Positions 1 to 7,043 of a DNA stretch of 64,000 bases are shown in pieces. The notes beneath the pieces were generated by a model. It was not told the origin of the DNA. It worked only from the letters and a program-made list of their open reading frames with translations, and did not search any database. The DNA is from Atlantibacter subterraneus. Lineage in GTDB: Bacteria; Pseudomonadota; Gammaproteobacteria; Enterobacterales; Enterobacteriaceae. Positions within the stretch are counted from its first letter, which is position 1, and each line of letters starts with the position of its first letter. The stretch covers positions 62,001-126,000 of the forward strand of contig NZ_VLPS01000005.1 in assembly GCF_007570865.1 (NCBI RefSeq). Reading direction: 5' to 3'. Made by a program: the position numbers and the translations under genes.

Positions 1-38
1 GTTTCTTCGAGTTTTGCAGCTTCAGTGAAAATATTCAT
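1..38 (-). CDS. yqeB: YqeB, XdhC/CoxF-like maturation protein (N-terminal fragment)
   Basis: Only the first twelve codons lie in the window, reading MNIFTEAAKLEE on the minus strand; the rest runs off the left edge. This start matches my memory of the E. coli YqeB N-terminus, and a TGAGG ribosome-binding sequence stands just upstream. YqeB belongs to the XdhC/CoxF family, which helps load sulfurated molybdenum cofactor into hydroxylases. It follows yqeC on the same strand with a gap of about 50 bases, as in E. coli, so the two are probably co-transcribed. The identification rests on a very short stretch plus synteny. Confidence 0.75.
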   Translation of the reverse strand, partial: MNIFTEAAKLEE

Positions 39-87
39 TGTTACCTCAATAGAAATATCCATTCGGCGCCCCGTTAAACCTGGGCTG

Positions 88-858
88 CTATCTCACCACT
101 CTGCGCGTGACGGGCGGGGTTTCCTGTACCGCCCCCTGCCAGATCGCGTCCACGTTGGTCGCCTCCAGCATCTCTTTCAGGGTTTGCTGATTCTCATATT
201 GAGAAACGCGATTGATAAACCAGATCCGGCGGCAACCCGGCGGAGCCCCTTTAAACAGCCCCTGCGGATGCTGAACCAGCCGCCGCATGGCTGGCAAATC
301 TAGCCGGTCTCCGGCGTTAAGCCCGGTAATCGCGGCAAAATGCGCCCAACGATGAACGTTATCTGGCCCAACCGGCTTACCGAACAGGTTGCCGCCGGTG
401 ACCCCTATCACGCAGCTACTGGACTGAGGTATGCAAGGTTCATGCTCAGCGGGCGCTTTTATGGCAAAACCGCGAGCGCCGTCAGCTTCTATCAAAATGA
501 CATCCAGATCCTGTTGCGCAATCAGGCGGTCTATGATTTCCGGCGCAAATCCGCGCACTTTGTTACGGGCGGCATTCCAGCCTGAGAAACAGGCCATCAG
601 CGGCGACTGAAAACGTTCAGCGGGAAGTTGCGCAGGATCGCGACAAAGCGTTACCGGGCAGGACGGATCGGGCAGATACATCTGGGTGGTGGTAGTAATA
701 AGCACGCGCCTGCCGGAATGACAAAATAATCCGGCTAACCTAAACAGCGTGCTGGTTTTCCCCCCCGCGCCTACCAGACTGATTATTGCAGGCGTGGCAA
801 ATGCACTCACATCACATAACAAGACATCAGTATCCGGTATATTTTGGGTTATGGACAT
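88..858 (-). CDS. yqeC: YqeC, selenium/molybdenum hydroxylase accessory protein
   Basis: Predicted 256-residue protein with a P-loop-like GAGGKTS motif at about residues 30-36 and a downstream IEADGARG segment, both typical of the YqeC family. The family accompanies selenium-dependent molybdenum hydroxylases and is thought to act in cofactor maturation; its biochemical role is not settled. I chose the ATG at 858 (MSITQN) rather than an in-frame upstream ATG at 891, because the longer form would run into the divergent mocA start. Only 23 bases separate its start codon from that of mocA. It is followed by yqeB on the same strand. Confidence 0.85.
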   Translation of the reverse strand: MSITQNIPDTDVLLCDVSAFATPAIISLVGAGGKTSTLFRLAGLFCHSGRRVLITTTTQMYLPDPSCPVTLCRDPAQLPAERFQSPLMACFSGWNAARNKVRGFAPEIIDRLIAQQDLDVILIEADGARGFAIKAPAEHEPCIPQSSSCVIGVTGGNLFGKPVGPDNVHRWAHFAAITGLNAGDRLDLPAMRRLVQHPQGLFKGAPPGCRRIWFINRVSQYENQQTLKEMLEATNVDAIWQGAVQETPPVTRRVVR

Positions 859-881
859 CGGGCTCCAGGAACATAAATAAA

Positions 882-1460
882 ATGGTACCAATTGACTGCA
901 TAATTACCGCTGCGGGTCTTTCATCCCGAATGGGGCAATGGAAAATGATACTACCCTGGCGGGATGGCACAATGCTTGATGCAAGTATCAAAAATGCCCT
1001 GCAATTCTGTTCGCGCATTATTCTGGTCACCGGATTTCGCCACGAAGAACTTGCGCAACGATATATCCATGATCCACAAATATTCATTGTTTATAACCCT
1101 GACTATCAATCAGGGCTACTCACTTCCGTGCAGGCTGGCGCGGCGCAGGTGATGACAGAATATTGCTATCTCACCCATGGCGATCTGCCCTGCCTGCAAC
1201 GCACTATTTTCAATAATCTCTGGCACTTGCGCGGCGATTATGCGCTTATGCCTCAATACCGTGGAAAGCCGGGCCACCCCATTTTACTGCCGCGTGAGCG
1301 CCTGTTACAGGCGGCCCGATTAACAGAAGTCCGTTCCATGCGCGAGGCATTAATGGCCGGAGAATATCGTTTCTGTGAAATGAATCACCCGGAAATAATT
1401 TTTGATGTTGATACGCCTGAAGATTTTATGGCGCTGCAAAATCAATATCGTGAAAATTAA
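882..1460 (+). CDS. mocA: MocA, molybdenum cofactor cytidylyltransferase
   Basis: A 192-residue nucleotidyltransferase that joins CTP to Mo-molybdopterin, giving the cytosine-dinucleotide cofactor used by xanthine-dehydrogenase-type enzymes. The N-terminal AAGLSSRMGQWK signature (about residues 8-19) is the nucleotide-binding loop of the MobA-like fold, and a THGDLPCL segment follows near the middle. The length equals that of E. coli MocA. The ATG at 882 is preceded by AGGA and gives the expected N-terminus; in-frame codons back to 786 overlap yqeC and are unlikely to be used. The product would supply cofactor for XdhD encoded downstream. Confidence 0.92.
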   Translation: MVPIDCIITAAGLSSRMGQWKMILPWRDGTMLDASIKNALQFCSRIILVTGFRHEELAQRYIHDPQIFIVYNPDYQSGLLTSVQAGAAQVMTEYCYLTHGDLPCLQRTIFNNLWHLRGDYALMPQYRGKPGHPILLPRERLLQAARLTEVRSMREALMAGEYRFCEMNHPEIIFDVDTPEDFMALQNQYREN

Positions 1461-1603
1461 ACAACAGAACAGAATATGTGGATAATTATTATTCTTTCCG
1501 CGCACCGCTTATCATTATGATAACGATGCGTTAGTTTTGAGAAAATGCATTCTCCTGATGACACAGTATCCGGCCAATATAAACAGAGTGATTTTAATTC
1601 TCA

Positions 1604-1660
1604 TTTGTGAGCTGTGAGATAATTCACAAACCCAGGCCAACTTTCGAGGCTTCTCACAAA
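1604..1660 (+). promoter_or_regulatory. Putative activator-binding half-sites upstream of ygfK
   Basis: TTTGTGA at 1604-1610 faces TCACAAA at 1624-1630 as an inverted repeat, and a further TCACAAA stands at 1654-1660. A TGTGAG also occurs at 1613-1618. The cluster lies roughly 60 to 115 bases upstream of the start expected from the sigma-54 promoter, the usual distance for an enhancer-binding activator. The protein that binds is unknown; YgeV, the sigma-54 activator encoded near xdhABC in E. coli, is a guess. Confidence 0.5.
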
Positions 1661-1692
1661 TCTGTTTATTACCCGCGCCCTGGATAAATAGC

Positions 1693-1708
1693 TGGTGCGA
1701 TTGTTGCT
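1693..1708 (+). promoter_or_regulatory. Sigma-54 (RpoN) promoter of the ygfK operon
   Basis: The sequence TGGTGCG-ATTG-TTGCT matches the TGGYRYR-N4-TTGCW consensus at every constrained position, with GG and GC exactly 12 bases apart. The predicted start is near 1719, about 65 bases before the ygfK start codon. No convincing sigma-70 promoter competes in the same interval. Confidence 0.7.
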
Positions 1709-1783
1709 CCTTTAACGTAATCCACCGGACGTTAAATCACTGCCGGTAATTCCGATTAAAAATGTAACGTTAAGGAGAGGGCT

Positions 1784-4700
1784 ATGGGGGATATCATGCG
1801 TCCCGTCCCGTTTGAGGAACTTTTGACGCGCCTGTTCGATGAATACCACCAGCACCACACGATTTTTGGTATTCCTGAACAACAGTTTTATCAGACCGGG
1901 CATCACCAGCCGATTTCCGTGTTCGGCGAAACCTGCGCCACGCCCGTTGGCCCCGCTGCCGGACCGCATACCCAGCTTACCCAAAATATCGTCACCTCCT
2001 GGCTGACGGGAGGCCGTTTTATCGAACTGAAAACGGTACAAATCCTCGACCGGCTGGAACTGGAAAAACCCTGTATCGATGCGGAAGACGAGTGCTTTAA
2101 CACCGAATGGTCCACCGAATTTACCCTGCTGAAAGCCTGGGATGAGTACCTGAAAGCCTGGTTTATCCTGCATCTGTTGGACGAAATGCTCACCGCGCGC
2201 GGCCCCGACGACGCCAAATCCTTTATCTTCAACATGAGCGTCGGCTACAACCTCGACGGCATCAAACAGCCGCCAATGCAGCAGTTTATCGACAATATGA
2301 TGAACGCGGCGGATCACCCGAAATTTACCGAGTATCGCCAGACACTCAGGCGCTGGCTGACTAACCCGGCCTTTGCCGCCCGCCTGCCGGAAGCCAAACG
2401 CGAACAGCTCGCCAGCCTGGATGCGCGTATCCCGTCAACGCTGGTTCATGGTGTCACCCTCTCCACCATGCACGGCTGCCCGCCCAATGAAATTGAAGCC
2501 ATCTGCCGCTATATGCTGGAAGAAAAAGGGCTGAATACCTTCGTTAAACTTAACCCGACGCTGCTGGGCTATCCGCGCGTGCGCGAAATTCTCGACACCT
2601 GCGGCTTTGACTATATCGGCCTGAAAGAAGAGTCGTTTGACCACGATCTGAAGCTCGATCAGGCGCTGGCGATGCTGCAACGGCTGATGACGCTGGCGAA
2701 AGAGAAACACCTCGGCTTCGGGGTAAAACTCACCAATACTCTTGGCACTATCAACAACAAAGGCGCATTACCGGGCGAAGAGATGTATATGTCAGGCCGC
2801 GCCCTGTTCCCGCTGTCGATCAACGTGGCGGCGGTGCTTTCCCGCGCCTTCAACGGCCAGTTGCCCATCTCTTATTCCGGCGGTGCCAGCCAGCTCACCA
2901 TTCGCGATATTTTTGAAACCGGTATTCGCCCTATCACTATGGCGACCGATCTCCTGAAGCCTGGCGGCTATCTGCGCCTGTGCGAATGCATGCGCGAACT
3001 CGAAAAATCTGACGCCTGGGATATGCAGCAGGTCGACGTGGCGCGTCTTGATGAACTCGCCAAACGCGCGGTCAGCATGGAATACACCCAAAAACACTGG
3101 AAGCCGGAAGAGCGCATCGAAGTCGCCGACGGGCTGCCGCTCACCGACTGCTATGTCGCGCCCTGCGTCACGGCCTGCGCCATTAAACAGGATATTCCTG
3201 AGTACATCCGCCTGATGGGCGAGCAGCGCTATGCCGACGCACTGGAGCTGATCTATCAGCGCAACGCCCTGCCCGCCATTACCGGCCACATCTGCGATCA
3301 CCAGTGTCAGTACAACTGCACCCGTCTCGACTATGACAGCGCGCTGAATATCCGCGAACTGAAAAAAATCGCGCTGGAGAAAGGCTGGGAAGCCTATAAG
3401 CAACGCTGGCATAAACCGGCGGGTTCCGGTTCACGTCATCCGGTGGCGGTGATTGGCGCAGGCCCGGCGGGTCTGGCGGCGGGTTATTTCCTGGCACGCG
3501 CCGGGCATCCTGTGACGCTGTTCGAGCGCGAGAAAAACGCCGGCGGCGTGGTGAGAAATATCATTCCGCAATTCCGCATTCCTGGCGAACTAATCCAGCA
3601 CGATATCGATTTTGTTACCGCCCACGGCGTGAAAATCGAATACGGCTGCGACCCGCATCTGACGGTGGATAAACTGCAACAGCAGGGCTTCCACTATGTG
3701 CTGATCGGCACCGGCACCGAGAAAAATAGCGGCGTTAAACTGCGCGGCGATAACTGCAACATCTGGAAATCATTACCGTTTCTGCGCGAATACAACCTCG
3801 GCACAAACCTTGAACTCGGCAGGCATGTGGTGGTGGTCGGCGCAGGTAACACCGCCATGGACTGCGCGCGCACCGCGCTGCGCGTGCCGGGCGTTGAGAA
3901 AGTCACCGTGGTGTACCGTCGTTCATTGCAGGAGATGCCCGCCTGGCGCGAAGAGTACGAAGAAGCGCTGCATGATGGCGTGCAGTTCCAGTTCCTCAGC
4001 AACCCGGAACAGTTTGACGCCGACGGGACCCTGACGGTGCGCGTGATGGCGCTGGGCGAACCCGATGCCAAAGGCCGCCGCCGCCCGGTTGAAACCGATG
4101 AAATTCGCACCATGCAGGTAGACAGCCTGATCACCGCCATCGGCGAACAGCAGGACAGCGATGCCCTGCGCGCCATGGGCGTCCCTCTGGATGACAATGG
4201 CTGGCCGGTGGTTAATCACTTCGGTGAAACCAGCCGCCCGGACGTGTTCCTGATTGGCGACGTACAGCGCGGCCCGTCCTCGATTGTGTCCGCCATCGGC
4301 AACGCCCGTCGCGCCAGCGATACGATCCTGACGCGGGAGAATATCCGCTCCCATCAGAACGATAAGCGCTGGAATAACGTCAACCCGGCGGAAGTTTACC
4401 GTCGTAAGGGAGCCATCTCGGTGGCGCAGGTGGATAAAGACGATCGCGACGCCTTTGTGGCCCAGGAAGCCGAGCGCTGCCTGGAGTGTAACTACATCTG
4501 CAGCAAGTGCGTGGACGTCTGCCCGAACCGCGCCAACGTCTCCATCGCCGTGCCTGGCTTCCAGAATCGCTATCAGACGCTGCATCTCGACGCTTACTGC
4601 AACGAATGCGGCAACTGCGCCCAGTTTTGTCCGTGGCAGGGCAAACCGTACAAAGACAAAGTCACGGTGTTCAGCCTGCCGGAAGATTTCCGCAACAGCG

Positions 4701-4885
4701 TTAACCCGGGCTTCCTGGTGGACGACAGCCGGGTGCATATCCGTCAGGGCGAACAAACCTGGGAATTGACCATCGGCAGCGATGGCCAGTTCCGGGATGT
4801 ACCCGCCGGATTGGATGACATGTGCCGCATCATCAGCCATGTACACCAGCACCATCACTATCTGTTAGGCCGGGTGGAGGCGTAA
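1784..4885 (+). CDS. ygfK: YgfK, Fe-S/flavin oxidoreductase (putative selenate reductase subunit family)
   Basis: A 1033-residue multidomain oxidoreductase, close to the E. coli YgfK length. The N-terminal half resembles a dihydroorotate/dihydropyrimidine-dehydrogenase-like barrel. A GltD-type cysteine region follows (CVTACAIK near residue 460, CDHQCQYNC near 505). An FAD Rossmann motif (VIGAGPAGLAAG) starts near 554 and an NAD(P)-type GAGNTAMDC motif lies near 690. The C-terminus carries two 4Fe-4S-type clusters, CLECNYICSKCVDVCP near 899 and CNECGNCAQFCP near 939. The substrate is not established. It lies 2 bases before ssnA and upstream of ygfM-xdhD, so it may pass electrons to or from the XdhD/YgfM hydroxylase. 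ATG 1784 follows a strong TAAGGAGAGG. Confidence 0.9.
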   Translation: MGDIMRPVPFEELLTRLFDEYHQHHTIFGIPEQQFYQTGHHQPISVFGETCATPVGPAAGPHTQLTQNIVTSWLTGGRFIELKTVQILDRLELEKPCIDAEDECFNTEWSTEFTLLKAWDEYLKAWFILHLLDEMLTARGPDDAKSFIFNMSVGYNLDGIKQPPMQQFIDNMMNAADHPKFTEYRQTLRRWLTNPAFAARLPEAKREQLASLDARIPSTLVHGVTLSTMHGCPPNEIEAICRYMLEEKGLNTFVKLNPTLLGYPRVREILDTCGFDYIGLKEESFDHDLKLDQALAMLQRLMTLAKEKHLGFGVKLTNTLGTINNKGALPGEEMYMSGRALFPLSINVAAVLSRAFNGQLPISYSGGASQLTIRDIFETGIRPITMATDLLKPGGYLRLCECMRELEKSDAWDMQQVDVARLDELAKRAVSMEYTQKHWKPEERIEVADGLPLTDCYVAPCVTACAIKQDIPEYIRLMGEQRYADALELIYQRNALPAITGHICDHQCQYNCTRLDYDSALNIRELKKIALEKGWEAYKQRWHKPAGSGSRHPVAVIGAGPAGLAAGYFLARAGHPVTLFEREKNAGGVVRNIIPQFRIPGELIQHDIDFVTAHGVKIEYGCDPHLTVDKLQQQGFHYVLIGTGTEKNSGVKLRGDNCNIWKSLPFLREYNLGTNLELGRHVVVVGAGNTAMDCARTALRVPGVEKVTVVYRRSLQEMPAWREEYEEALHDGVQFQFLSNPEQFDADGTLTVRVMALGEPDAKGRRRPVETDEIRTMQVDSLITAIGEQQDSDALRAMGVPLDDNGWPVVNHFGETSRPDVFLIGDVQRGPSSIVSAIGNARRASDTILTRENIRSHQNDKRWNNVNPAEVYRRKGAISVAQVDKDDRDAFVAQEAERCLECNYICSKCVDVCPNRANVSIAVPGFQNRYQTLHLDAYCNECGNCAQFCPWQGKPYKDKVTVFSLPEDFRNSVNPGFLVDDSRVHIRQGEQTWELTIGSDGQFRDVPAGLDDMCRIISHVHQHHHYLLGRVEA

Positions 4886-4887
4886 TC

Positions 4888-6216
4888 ATGCTTATTTTAA
4901 AAAATGTCACCGCCGTGCAACTGCATCCGGCGATGGTAATGGAAAACGTCGATATCGCCATCGACGGCGAGGAGATCCTGGCGATCGGCCCGGCGCTAAC
5001 CCAGCGCTTCCCGGACGCGTCATACAAAGAGATGCATGGCCGGGTGGTGATGCCCGGCATCGTCTGTTCGCACAACCATTTTTACTCGGGGCTGTCGCGC
5101 GGGATTCAGGCGAAGATCGATCCCTGCCCGGACTTTATCTCCACGCTAAAAAACCTCTGGTGGCGGCTGGATCGGGCGCTGGATGAGGAATCGCTCTACT
5201 ACAGCGGCCTGATTTGCTCGCTTGAAGCGATCAAAAGCGGCTGCACCGCGGTCATCGATCATCACGCATCACCTGCTTACATCACCGGCTCGCTGGACAC
5301 GCTGCGCAACGCCTTTATCAAAGTCGGGCTGCGCGGGATGACCTGCTTCGAAACCACCGATCGCAACGGCGGGCTGAAGGAGCTACAGGCGGGCGTTGAA
5401 GAGAATATCCGCTTCGCGAAGCATATTGATGCGGCGAAAGAGAGAGGCCAGCAGCCGTACCTGGTAGAGGCCCATATCGGCGCGCATGCGCCCTTCACCG
5501 TCCCGGATGCCGGTCTGGCAATGCTCAGCGAAGCGGTTAAAGTCACCGGGCGCGGGCTGCATATCCATGCGGCGGAAGACAGCTACGACGTCTCTCACAG
5601 CCATCACCATTACGGCAAAGACCTGCTGGCACGGCTGGCGGAATATGATCTTATTGATAGCAAAACGCTGATCGCCCACGGGCTGTATCTTTCCGCCGAT
5701 GATATCAAGCTGCTGAACGATAAAGACGGCTTCCTGGTGCATAACGCCCGTTCCAATATGAATAACCACGTGGGCTATAACCACCAGCTCACCACGATTC
5801 GTAACCTGGCGCTCGGCACCGATGGCATCGGCTCGGATATGTTTGAAGAGATGAAATTCGCCTTCTTCAAGCACCGCGACGCCGGTGGCCCGCTGTGGCC
5901 GGACAGTTTCGCCCGCGCACTCACCAACGGTAACGCGCTGCTGAGCCGCAACTTCCACGCCAAATTTGGCCGTCTGGAAGCCGGATACAAAGCGGACCTG
6001 ACCATTTGCGACTACGCCTCTCCGACGCCCCTGCTGCCAGAAAACGTTGCCGGGCATATCGCGTTCGGCCTCGGCTCATCGAGCGTGCACAGCGTGATGG
6101 TGAACGGCGTGATGGTCTATGAAGATCGCCAGTTCGCCTTTGATTGTGAGCCCGTCTATGCGCAAGCAAGAAAAGTCGCCGCCCGGATGTGGCAACGCAT
6201 GGATGCACTGAATTAA
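4888..6216 (+). CDS. ssnA: SsnA, amidohydrolase-family putative aminohydrolase
   Basis: A 442-residue metal-dependent hydrolase of the amidohydrolase superfamily, the length of E. coli SsnA. The metal-binding HxH is in SHNHFYSG (His62, His64); HIHAAED near residue 225 and LGTDGIGSD near 310 give the further ligands and catalytic aspartate. In E. coli it was described as affecting stationary-phase viability; in purine-degrading gut bacteria the family sits in a conserved catabolic cluster and probably deaminates a purine or pyrimidine intermediate, which is inference here. The ATG at 4888 lies 2 bases after the ygfK stop, so translation is likely coupled; a reading frame open from 4822 overlaps ygfK and is rejected. 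Confidence 0.9.
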   Translation: MLILKNVTAVQLHPAMVMENVDIAIDGEEILAIGPALTQRFPDASYKEMHGRVVMPGIVCSHNHFYSGLSRGIQAKIDPCPDFISTLKNLWWRLDRALDEESLYYSGLICSLEAIKSGCTAVIDHHASPAYITGSLDTLRNAFIKVGLRGMTCFETTDRNGGLKELQAGVEENIRFAKHIDAAKERGQQPYLVEAHIGAHAPFTVPDAGLAMLSEAVKVTGRGLHIHAAEDSYDVSHSHHHYGKDLLARLAEYDLIDSKTLIAHGLYLSADDIKLLNDKDGFLVHNARSNMNNHVGYNHQLTTIRNLALGTDGIGSDMFEEMKFAFFKHRDAGGPLWPDSFARALTNGNALLSRNFHAKFGRLEAGYKADLTICDYASPTPLLPENVAGHIAFGLGSSSVHSVMVNGVMVYEDRQFAFDCEPVYAQARKVAARMWQRMDALN

Positions 6217-6223
6217 AACCTGC

Positions 6224-6246
6224 CGCCTCCCGGCTAGCGGGAGGCG
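6224..6246. repeat. Intercistronic hairpin between ssnA and ygfM
   Basis: Perfect 9-bp inverted repeat CGCCTCCCG / CGGGAGGCG with a 5-base loop, directly after ssnA. No T-run follows on the plus strand, so it is not a canonical terminator. It may stabilise or divide the operon mRNA. Confidence 0.6.
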
Positions 6247-6263
6247 AAAAACGAGGGTGAATT

Positions 6264-7043
6264 ATGATTGAGCAATTTCTTACACCAGGCTCCGTTGAGC
6301 AGGCGCTGGAACTTAAGCAGCGTTATCAGGACGATGCCGTCTGGTTTGCGGGCGGCAGTAAGCTGAATTCCGCGCCGGGCCGCACTGAAAAAACCGTGGC
6401 AATTTCGCTTCAGAGATTGTCCCTCGACTGGATCGACTGGGATAACGACTGCCTGCGCATCGGCGCAATGACGACGCTGCAAACGCTGCGCGACAGCCAT
6501 CATCTGCCTCCCGCACTGTATGAGGCGTTGGGTTTTATTTACTCCCGCCACCTGCGCAACCAGTCCACCTTAGGCGGAGAAATCGCCGCCATTGAGCAGG
6601 AATCGGTGCTGATCCCGGTCCTGCTGGCGCTGGATGCCGTACTGGTGTTTGGCGACGGCGAAACCGAGGCGCTGGAGAGTTACCTCGCGCAGCCCACCGG
6701 CCGCCTGATTACCGAAATCATTATTAAAGACCCTTACCGCGCCTGCTCTACCCGCAAAATTAGCCGCTCCCAGGCTGGCCTCACCGTATTAACCGCTGCC
6801 GTGGCAATCGACGAAGACAACAACCTGCGCATCGCGCTGGACGGCGTGGCGGATCGCCCATTGCGATTACGGGATGTGGAGGCGCAGCGGCTGGACGGCG
6901 AGCGGCTTGAAGCTGCCGTTGGCGCGGCGATTTTCCCGCGTGACGATGTGCGCGGCAGCGTGGCCTACAAGCGTTATATCGCCGGAGTGGTCGTCGCTGA
7001 CCTGTACGCGGACTGCCAGCAGAAGGGAGAGGAAATCCAATGA
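6264..7043 (+). CDS. ygfM: YgfM, FAD-binding subunit of the XdhD-type molybdenum hydroxylase
   Basis: A 259-residue FAD-binding subunit of the xanthine-dehydrogenase/CO-dehydrogenase medium-chain family, equal in length to E. coli YgfM. FAD-contact motifs are visible: FAGGSKLN near residue 29 and RNQSTLGGEIA near residue 96, the counterpart of the usual RNxxTxGGN. It should carry electrons from the molybdenum site in XdhD to an acceptor. Its stop overlaps the xdhD start as ATGA, a sign of coupled synthesis of the two subunits. The start at 6264 follows ACGAGGGTGA. Confidence 0.9.
   Translation: MIEQFLTPGSVEQALELKQRYQDDAVWFAGGSKLNSAPGRTEKTVAISLQRLSLDWIDWDNDCLRIGAMTTLQTLRDSHHLPPALYEALGFIYSRHLRNQSTLGGEIAAIEQESVLIPVLLALDAVLVFGDGETEALESYLAQPTGRLITEIIIKDPYRACSTRKISRSQAGLTVLTAAVAIDEDNNLRIALDGVADRPLRLRDVEAQRLDGERLEAAVGAAIFPRDDVRGSVAYKRYIAGVVVADLYADCQQKGEEIQ

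Larger units (their letters stand above)
1461..1783. other. Regulatory intergenic region between mocA and ygfK
   Basis: This 323-base gap holds no credible gene. It contains a perfect 15-bp palindrome at 1509-1523 (TTATCAT-T-ATGATAA), a cluster of TTTGTGA/TCACAAA half-sites at 1604-1660, and a strong sigma-54 promoter match at 1693-1708. Those elements are listed separately. The AT-rich stretch 1461-1500 shows no clear terminator for mocA. Confidence 0.6.

Noticed and set aside
1509-1523. TTATCAT-T-ATGATAA palindrome as a Fur box
   Set aside because: It is a perfect dyad but its halves are in the reverse order of the Fur 7-1-7 motif, and the neighbouring genes give no iron-uptake context.
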